In this document: positions 6,226-10,995 of the stretch, piece by piece | How positions within the stretch are numbered: the first letter of the stretch is position 1 | Layout: each line of letters starts with the position of its first letter | Assembly (NCBI GenBank): GCA_965369325.1 | Contig: CBDUQI010000200.1 | Location: 1 to 10,995 of the forward strand | DNA from: CBDUQI01 sp965369325 | Lineage (GTDB): Bacteria > Pseudomonadota > Gammaproteobacteria > Steroidobacterales > JBCBZW01 | Length of the DNA: 10,995 nucleotides | Reading direction: 5' to 3' | Translations under genes and position numbers: made by a program | The notes under the pieces: generated by a model | What the model saw: only the letters and a program-made list of their open reading frames with translations | Databases searched by the model: none | Told to the model about the DNA's origin: nothing

Positions 6226-6537
6226 TCAGGGAGAAGACAATTGCGTGGTGTCGGCCGCCGGCAAGCTGCGCAACCCCTCGAGTTCGGCCTTGGACAACCG
6301 CACCTGCTTGGCCAGGCGCCGTTTGTCGTTGATCAGCTTCAGGACATACGCTGCAGTGCTGAGCCAACCCAGTATCCAACCGATGGCCAAAGCGCTACTC
6401 ATCGCGACGGCCTTGGTAATTTCTACCTCACCGAATGCCAAGTCCAGCGACATGGTTTGTGGGTTCAGCCAAGCAAATGTCGCCGCAACCACGAGAGCGA
6501 TTGCGACCAACAGTACCAAGATCAGCGCGCGTATCAC
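6226..6537 (-). CDS. lapA: Lipopolysaccharide assembly protein A (LapA, DUF1049)
   Basis: The 103-residue inner-membrane protein has two hydrophobic helices (about 4-24 and 44-67) around the short periplasmic loop NPQTMSLDLAFGEVEI, then a charged cytoplasmic tail with coiled-coil character (LINDKRRLAKQVRLSKAELEGL). This is the LapA/DUF1049 pattern, including the conserved N-x-Q before a beta-rich segment. In Escherichia coli LapA works with LapB to set LpxC turnover and so lipopolysaccharide output. The start is GTG at 6535-6537, with AAGG four bases and GGAG about eleven bases upstream. Its place directly after ihfB is the common one. The usual lapB (TPR protein) does not follow; the next gene is the ComEA-like one. 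Length is normal for the family. Confidence 0.9.
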   Translation of the reverse strand: MIRALILVLLVAIALVVAATFAWLNPQTMSLDLAFGEVEITKAVAMSSALAIGWILGWLSTAAYVLKLINDKRRLAKQVRLSKAELEGLRSLPAADTTQLSSP

Positions 6538-6658
6538 GGTGCCTTTTGCTCCAGCAACAACGTACTAAGGTTACCGCTCGTATTGTTCTTGCAGCTTAAC
6601 TTGCACATCTACGACAGCAATACGCCGGAACGATACCTTACGATTGTTCCCACCACAG

Positions 6659-6961
6659 CTACTGCTTGATGGGATTGCCCCTGCCTTCATTCACTCTTTC
6701 TCGCAGATCTTTGCCTGGTTTGAAATGTGGCACGTACTTTCCCGCCAACGCCACTGGTTGACCAGTCTTCGGATTCCGCCCCATTCGCGGAGGCCTGAAG
6801 TGCAGCGAAAAGCTGCCGAAACCCCTGATCTCAATACGTTCGCCATTCGCTAACGATTCGCTCATTAATTCCAGCAAGTGTTTTACGGCCAGTTCAACAT
6901 CCTTGGCCGGCAGGTGCTTCTGCATCCTGGATATTGTCTCGATGAGTTCTGATTTGGTCAT
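6659..6961 (-). CDS. ihfB: Integration host factor subunit beta
   Basis: The 100-residue protein is the beta subunit of IHF, the heterodimeric nucleoid protein that bends DNA sharply at specific sites and helps in transcription control, replication start and site-specific recombination. The N-terminus MTKSELIETI and the core GERIEIRGFGSFSLHFRPPR are near those of Escherichia coli IhfB, and RNPKTG at 62-67 holds the proline (Pro65) that wedges into the DNA. KYVPHFKPGKDLRERVN closes the fold. The gene lies 109 bases after rpsA, the classical arrangement, and 121 bases before lapA. A short hairpin overlaps the region just before its start codon. The alpha subunit gene is not in the window. Confidence 0.97.
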   Translation of the reverse strand: MTKSELIETISRMQKHLPAKDVELAVKHLLELMSESLANGERIEIRGFGSFSLHFRPPRMGRNPKTGQPVALAGKYVPHFKPGKDLRERVNEGRGNPIKQ

Positions 6962-6968
6962 CTGGGAC

Positions 6969-6990
6969 CCCGTCTCCCGCCTTTGACGGG
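6969..6990 (-). promoter_or_regulatory. Hairpin at the ihfB ribosome binding site
   Basis: On the minus strand CCCGTC (6985-6990) can pair with GACGGG (6969-6974), leaving a purine-rich loop with GGCGGGA. The 3' arm lies about seven bases before the ihfB ATG at 6959-6961 and contains the G-rich stretch most likely to act as Shine-Dalgarno. The hairpin could therefore limit ihfB translation. Confidence 0.35.
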
Positions 6991-7006
6991 CTGATCGCGC
7001 TGTGGT

Positions 7007-7030
7007 GATCGCGCCATTTCTGGCGCGATC
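7007..7030. repeat. Perfect 9-bp inverted repeat between rpsA and ihfB
   Basis: GATCGCGCC (7007-7015) and GGCGCGATC (7022-7030) form a perfect nine-base-pair stem with loop ATTTCT. A further direct copy of GATCGCGC lies at 6993-7000. No T tract follows on either strand, so it is not a standard intrinsic terminator. It may be an RNA stem stabilising rpsA mRNA, a processing site, or an operator. Confidence 0.6.
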
Positions 7031-7070
7031 CCTACTTCCACACGGCGCGCAGCCTCTAAGCTACTCGGCC

Positions 7071-9296
7071 TTATTCGCCATTATCGTTACTTGGTATCTG
7101 GTCCCTCAACAGATCGCCCAGACTGGTGCCGCCACCGGATCCTTCCGCGGTGTAGCTTTGCATTGCCTGGCTTTCCTCATGGGCCTCCTTGGCCTTGATC
7201 GACAGAGAAATCATACGGCTGCGGCGCTCAATGCCGGTAAACTTAGCCGAAATTTCCTGCCCAACTTTAAGTGCAGTGCGCGCATCTTCAACCCGGTCAC
7301 GCGAGAGTTCAGAGGCGCGAAGTTGCCCCTTAATCCCTTGTCCAAGGTCAATAATACCGCCTTTGGCATCAACTTCCTCAACAATGCCCGTCACAATACT
7401 GCCACGGGGATGCTCGGCGATGTAGCTGGAGAACGGATCTTTATCCAGCTGCTTAATGCCCAGCGAGATTCGCTCGCGCTCCGAGTCGATAGCCAGTACA
7501 ACGGCCTCAACCTCATCGCCCTTCTTGTAATCCCGCACAGCTTCTTCGCCCGGAATGTCCCAGGACAGGTCTGACAGGTGAACCAACCCATCAATGCCGC
7601 CGGACAAGCCAATGAAGATACCAAAGTCGGTAATCGACTTGATCTGCCCGCTAACACGATCGCTCTTATTAAAGTTAGTTGAGAAATCTGCCCACGGATT
7701 GGACTTGCACTGCTTGATGCCCAGTGAGATACGACGACGTTCCTCGTCGATATCCAGCACCATGACTTCAACTTCTTCGCCCACCTGCACCACTTTGGCC
7801 GGGTTGACGTTCTTGTTGGTCCAGTCCATCTCAGATACGTGGACCAACCCCTCAACGCCTTCCTCAATCTCAACAAAGCAGCCGTAATCGGCGATGTTGG
7901 TGATCTTGCCGAACAAACGGGTGTTCTGCGGGTAACGACGCTCGATCGACTCCCAGGGATCCGCACCGAGTTGCTTGATACCCAGTGAGACACGCTGGCG
8001 CTCACGATCAAACTTGAGCACTTTGACCTGGATCTCCTGGCCAACCTGCACGACGTCGGAAGGTTGCTTGACCCGCTTCCAGGCCATGTCGGTAATGTGC
8101 AGCAGGCCATCGATGCCGCCCAGATCCACGAACGCACCGTAGTCGGTAAGGTTCTTGACGATCCCGCTTAGCACTGCGCCTTCCTGCAAAGTCTTCAGTA
8201 GTTCTTCGCGCTCAGCACTGTACTCGGCCTCAACCACAGCACGACGCGACACCACAACGTTGTTGCGGCGGGCATCTAGCTTGATGACCTTAAAGTCCAG
8301 CACCTTGCCTTCAACTTCTTTGCCCACCTGCACCACTTTGGCCGGGTTGACGTTCTTGTTGGTCCAGTCCATCTCAGATACGTGGACCAACCCCTCAACG
8401 CCTTCCTCAATCTCAACAAAGCAGCCGTAATCGGCGATGTTGGTGATCTTGCCGAACAAACGGGTGTTCTGCGGGTAACGACGCTCGATCGACTCCCAGG
8501 GATCCGCACCGAGTTGCTTGATACCCAGTGAGACACGCTGGCGCTCACGATCAAACTTGAGCACTTTGACCTGGATCTCCTGGCCAACCTGCACGACGTC
8601 GGAAGGTTGCTTGACCCGCTTCCAGGCCATGTCGGTAATGTGCAGCAGGCCATCGATGCCGCCCAGATCCACGAACGCACCGTAGTCGGTAAGGTTCTTG
8701 ACGATCCCGCTTAGCACTGCGCCTTCCTGCAAAGTCTTCAGTAGTTCTTCGCGCTCAGCACTGTACTCGGCCTCAACCACAGCACGACGCGACACCACAA
8801 CGTTGTTGCGGCGAGCATCTAGCTTGATGACCTTAAAGTCCAGCACCTTGCCTTCGAGATACGCAGGATCACGCACCGGGCGCACATCCACCAGCGAGCC
8901 AGGCAAGAACGCCCGCACGTTGTCCATCTCGACGGTAAATCCGCCTTTCACCCGGCCGTTGATGATGCCCTGAACGATCTCCTGATCTTCAAAGGCTGTC
9001 TCCAATCGGGTCCAGGTACGTGCACGCTTGGCTTTCTCGCGTGACAATCGGGTTTCCCCGAAACCGTCCTCAAAGGTATCCAAAGCCACTTCGACGATAT
9101 CGCCGACAACGACCTCAATATCACCGCGCTCATCGTGAAACTGGGCCACCGGGATGACCGCCTCCGATTTAAGACCTGCGTTGACAACAACCATCTCTGA
9201 GTTGATGTCCACGACGGTTGCGCTGAGGATGGCACCTGGCTTGATGCGTTGACTGGCCAGGCTTTCTTCAAATAATTCCGCGAAACTTTCTGTCAT
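7071..9296 (-). CDS. rpsA: Ribosomal protein S1, enlarged by an internal duplication (predicted eight S1 domains)
   Basis: The product is S1, the large 30S protein that captures and unfolds mRNA at translation start. The N-terminus (MTESFAELFEESL), S1/OB-fold motifs such as DYGAFVDLGGIDGLLHITDM and SLGIKQ endings, and the place between cmk and ihfB fix the identity. Length is 741 residues; six-domain S1 proteins have about 560. The excess is a tandem in-frame duplication of 181 codons (residues about 149-329 and 330-510). Predicted domains: D1 20-87, D2 105-172, D3a 192-260, hybrid D4/D2 277-352, D3b 373-441, D4b 458-529, D5 546-616, D6 633-702, then a normal acidic tail. The first two domains, which anchor S1 to the ribosome, are unchanged; the doubled ones belong to the RNA-binding part. 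No frameshift or stop interrupts it. A clear Shine-Dalgarno is lacking before the ATG, as is usual for rpsA, where S1 represses its own translation. An assembly error remains possible. Confidence 0.95.
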   Translation of the reverse strand: MTESFAELFEESLASQRIKPGAILSATVVDINSEMVVVNAGLKSEAVIPVAQFHDERGDIEVVVGDIVEVALDTFEDGFGETRLSREKAKRARTWTRLETAFEDQEIVQGIINGRVKGGFTVEMDNVRAFLPGSLVDVRPVRDPAYLEGKVLDFKVIKLDARRNNVVVSRRAVVEAEYSAEREELLKTLQEGAVLSGIVKNLTDYGAFVDLGGIDGLLHITDMAWKRVKQPSDVVQVGQEIQVKVLKFDRERQRVSLGIKQLGADPWESIERRYPQNTRLFGKITNIADYGCFVEIEEGVEGLVHVSEMDWTNKNVNPAKVVQVGKEVEGKVLDFKVIKLDARRNNVVVSRRAVVEAEYSAEREELLKTLQEGAVLSGIVKNLTDYGAFVDLGGIDGLLHITDMAWKRVKQPSDVVQVGQEIQVKVLKFDRERQRVSLGIKQLGADPWESIERRYPQNTRLFGKITNIADYGCFVEIEEGVEGLVHVSEMDWTNKNVNPAKVVQVGEEVEVMVLDIDEERRRISLGIKQCKSNPWADFSTNFNKSDRVSGQIKSITDFGIFIGLSGGIDGLVHLSDLSWDIPGEEAVRDYKKGDEVEAVVLAIDSERERISLGIKQLDKDPFSSYIAEHPRGSIVTGIVEEVDAKGGIIDLGQGIKGQLRASELSRDRVEDARTALKVGQEISAKFTGIERRSRMISLSIKAKEAHEESQAMQSYTAEGSGGGTSLGDLLRDQIPSNDNGE
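7770..8855. repeat. 543-bp direct tandem duplication inside rpsA
   Basis: Units 7770-8312 and 8313-8855 are adjacent and directly repeated, 543 bases (181 codons) each. Base-by-base comparison gave only two differences: C7778 against T8321 (Glu507 against Lys326) and G8271 against A8814 (a silent alanine codon change). The outer ends and the centre share CTTC (7766-7769, 8309-8312, 8852-8855), which is GAAG in the gene, the likely crossover point. Confidence 0.97.
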
Positions 9297-9316
9297 GACT
9301 TAGTTAAACCACCGTC

Positions 9317-9373
9317 GGACCGTTTGGCCCGCGCCCTGTTGAGTTGCCGAGAGCGGCATCCTGCCCCTTCGGG
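9317..9373 (-). promoter_or_regulatory. rpsA leader with small hairpins, possible S1 autocontrol region
   Basis: Between the cmk terminator and the rpsA ATG, minus-strand RNA can form three short hairpins: CCC/GGG around GAA (about 9364-9373), TGCCG/CGGCA with loop CTCT (9345-9358), and GGGCC/GGTCC with loop AAAC (9317-9330). The last ends about 20 bases before the start codon and no strong Shine-Dalgarno follows. A folded leader without a Shine-Dalgarno resembles the autoregulated rpsA leader of Escherichia coli, but each stem is short and no promoter could be assigned. Confidence 0.35.
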
Positions 9374-9381
9374 TTGTTTAC

Positions 9382-9406
9382 AAAAAGCCGGCGGTCCTGT
9401 GCCGAC
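9382..9406 (-). terminator. Intrinsic terminator at the end of the aroA-cmk unit
   Basis: Directly after the cmk stop codon (9407-9409) the minus strand reads GTCGGC, loop ACAGGACC, GCCGGC, then five T. The six-base-pair stem has one G-U pair. It should end the aroA-cmk transcript in part, so rpsA likely starts from its own promoter in 9297-9381. Confidence 0.7.
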
Positions 9407-10093
9407 TCAAAAATCCAAATTAAATTCGCTGCGCACCAATTGCTCCAGCCGCTCAATCACCTGCGCGGTCGATAAGTACGTGGTATCAAGTACTCGCGCA
9501 TCGGGTGCTGGCTTTAGCGGCGCAGTCTTGCGCCCCGCGTCTCTTCGATCACGCTTGGCGATATCCAAGCAAAGGGCCGCAAGGCTAACATCAATACCCT
9601 GTTCTTTCAACTGCTTATGCCGCCTTTTCGCACGCTCTTCAGCACTTGCGGTGAGAAACACTTTTAAGCCCGCATCAGGAAAAATAACCGTCCCCATATC
9701 ACGCCCGTCGGCAACCAGCCCTGGCGGCGAACGAAAGCCCCGCTGCAAGTCCACCAGCGCGCTCCGAACCGCGGGCAAAACCGCGACTTTTGAGGCGTTA
9801 TCGCCGGCTTTTTCGTGACGAATAGCTAAAGTAACGTCATTTTCGTCCAAAAAGACGGTTTGCGAACCATCGGCCATCGCTTCAAAGCGCACGTCCAAGG
9901 TCGCCGCCAGTGCGCCTAGCGTCGGTTCGTCATCCAACATAATCTGACGCATTTCGGCGGCCAGACCTACCAGCCGGTACAGCGCTCCGCTGTCCAAAAT
10001 ATGCCAGTTCAGCCGACGCGCGATCGCACGGGCAACCGTGCCCTTGCCTGCACCGCTTGGCCCGTCGATGGCCAGTACCGGAATAAATCTCAC
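9407..10093 (-). CDS. cmk: Cytidylate kinase
   Basis: The 228-residue enzyme phosphorylates CMP and dCMP with ATP in the pyrimidine nucleotide pathway. The P-loop GPSGAGKGT is at residues 11-19, DSGALYR at 34-40, DGRDMGTVIFPDA at 129-141, and the lid region with RDRRDAGRKTAPLKPA and LDTTYLS runs from about 181 to 208. These and the length match bacterial Cmk type 1. The start is GTG at 10091-10093, sharing GTGA with the aroA stop, so the two are very probably translationally coupled; no good separate ribosome binding site is seen. It is followed at once by an intrinsic terminator and then rpsA, the common cmk-rpsA order of proteobacteria. Confidence 0.96.
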   Translation of the reverse strand: MRFIPVLAIDGPSGAGKGTVARAIARRLNWHILDSGALYRLVGLAAEMRQIMLDDEPTLGALAATLDVRFEAMADGSQTVFLDENDVTLAIRHEKAGDNASKVAVLPAVRSALVDLQRGFRSPPGLVADGRDMGTVIFPDAGLKVFLTASAEERAKRRHKQLKEQGIDVSLAALCLDIAKRDRRDAGRKTAPLKPAPDARVLDTTYLSTAQVIERLEQLVRSEFNLDF

Positions 10094-10995
10094 GCGCGGG
10101 ACGCCAGTTGCATGCCTGCTGCCCGCGCTAATTCGGCAAACCCCGGAAACGATGTTGCTACGTTCGCCACGTTGGCTACCGTCACCGGCCCGGCCGCGAT
10201 CTGGCCCGCAACGGCGAAGGCCATGGCAATGCGGTGATCGTCAAAACTCTCCACCTGGCCACCCTCAAAGCGCCCGCCTTCGATGCAAATGCCGTCGTCG
10301 AACAGTTCATGCTCAATACCAAGCGTACCCAGGCCACTGGCCATGGCCGCGAGACGATCCGATTCTTTCACCCGCAGTTCAGCCGCCCCGGTCACCCGGG
10401 TGATACCCCGCGCAGCTCCAGCTGCGACGAAAAAAACTGGCAACTCATCAATCGCCAGTGCCACCAGCGGTTCCGGCAAGGTAATGCCTTTTAGCTCCGC
10501 GCTGCGAATACGCATATCGGCCACCGGCTCAGCACTCTGATCGCGCTCATTGTACAGCTCAATATCGGCGCCCATCAGCCGCAACGCCTGCAGTAACCCG
10601 GTACGGGTAGGGTTAATGCCTACGCCCCGCAGCGTGAGATCGCTGCCGGGACAAATACTGGCCGCCACCATAAAAAATGCCGCCGACGAGAAATCTCCCG
10701 GCACCTGTACCTGCTGGCCTTCGAGGGCTTGCCCAGGGGTGAGCGTTACCGTCGTGGCGTCGGTGTGAATCTGCGCGCCAAACGCGTGTAACATCCGCTC
10801 GCTGTGGTCGCGCGAGATCGCGGGCTCAATCACCTGGGAAGCGCCTGCTGCATTCAGGCCAGCCAGCAGTACGGCTGATTTGACCTGCGCGCTAGCAATC
10901 GGCGAGGTATAACAAATTCCGCTCAGGCGCTGCGCCGGGGCGATATGCAGCGGCGGACAACCCTCGCGCGCCGTGATAGCCGCGCCCATTTGCGT
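10090..10995 (-). CDS. aroA: 3-phosphoshikimate 1-carboxyvinyltransferase (EPSP synthase), partial
   Basis: The last 301 codons of aroA are present and the 5' part lies beyond the right edge. EPSP synthase joins shikimate-3-phosphate and phosphoenolpyruvate in the sixth step of the shikimate pathway leading to aromatic amino acids. Seen motifs are QMGAAITAREG at the left of the fragment, SAQVKSAVLLAGL, VGINPTRTGLL, AIDELPVFFVAA, ELRVKESDRLAAM (catalytic and substrate-binding KESDR) and DDHRIAMAFAVAG, ending with NVATSFPGF. The fragment covers most of domain II and the return to domain I. In several gammaproteobacteria aroA at this locus is fused behind a prephenate dehydrogenase (tyrA) domain; whether that holds here cannot be seen. 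The stop codon overlaps the cmk start by four bases. Confidence 0.96.
   Translation of the reverse strand, partial: TQMGAAITAREGCPPLHIAPAQRLSGICYTSPIASAQVKSAVLLAGLNAAGASQVIEPAISRDHSERMLHAFGAQIHTDATTVTLTPGQALEGQQVQVPGDFSSAAFFMVAASICPGSDLTLRGVGINPTRTGLLQALRLMGADIELYNERDQSAEPVADMRIRSAELKGITLPEPLVALAIDELPVFFVAAGAARGITRVTGAAELRVKESDRLAAMASGLGTLGIEHELFDDGICIEGGRFEGGQVESFDDHRIAMAFAVAGQIAAGPVTVANVANVATSFPGFAELARAAGMQLASRA

Noticed and set aside
5909..6568. Plus-strand reading frame of 219 codons
   Set aside because: It is antisense to the ComEA-like gene and lapA, both well supported, and its protein resembles no family I know.
7391..8137. Minus-strand reading frame of 248 codons within rpsA
   Set aside because: A shifted frame of rpsA with Arg/Ser/Trp-rich composition; the similar frame at 8276-8680 is just its copy made by the duplication.
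7770..8855. Long direct repeat as a mobile element or CRISPR array
   Set aside because: The units are coding, adjacent without spacers, in frame with rpsA and carry no inverted ends or transposase.
8155..8973. Two nearly identical plus-strand frames opposite rpsA
   Set aside because: They look like a repeated gene only because the 543-bp unit is duplicated; both are antisense to S1.

Overview
The window looks like chromosomal DNA from a gammaproteobacterium, most likely a marine, lipid-storing member of the class. The grounds are gammaproteobacteria-like OxyR, IhfB, GalU and LapA sequences, the conserved order aroA-cmk-rpsA-ihfB-lapA, and a wax ester synthase/diacylglycerol acyltransferase. 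Genus is not determinable by eye. No tRNA, rRNA, insertion sequence, integrase or CRISPR array was found.

Layout from left to right. The + strand holds the 3' end of a LOTUS (OST-HTH) domain gene (1-228), then a complete WS/DGAT acyltransferase (336-1802). From 1882 to the right end all genes lie on the minus strand, so transcription runs right to left. In that order these are: 3' part of aroA and cmk, overlapping by 4 bases and closed by an intrinsic terminator; rpsA; ihfB; lapA; a small secreted ComEA-type helix-hairpin-helix protein, followed by a strong intrinsic terminator; galU with a TTG start; a short exported protein with a PEP-CTERM-like tail, followed by an intrinsic terminator; oxyR; and a homologue of the tRNA-queuosine mannosyltransferase QTMAN/GTDC1, 15 bases after oxyR.

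The standout feature is rpsA. It encodes 741 residues where ribosomal protein S1 normally has about 560 and six S1 domains. The extra 181 residues come from an in-frame, direct tandem duplication of exactly 543 bp (8313-8855 and 7770-8312) in which I find only two base differences. It repeats domains 3 and 4 and creates a hybrid S1 domain (front of domain 4 joined to back of domain 2), giving a predicted eight-domain S1. The crossover falls at equivalent positions of two S1 folds, so the reading frame and probably the fold are kept.

Functionally, the right half is translation, nucleotide/aromatic precursor synthesis and nucleoid architecture (S1, Cmk, EPSP synthase, IHF). The middle is envelope-related (LapA, GalU, the PEP-CTERM-like protein). 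The left part covers peroxide sensing, probable tRNA modification and neutral-lipid synthesis. Points worth attention besides rpsA are the bacterial QTMAN homologue next to oxyR, the PEP-CTERM-like protein, the absence of lapB directly after lapA, and several hairpins in the rpsA, ihfB and galU leaders.
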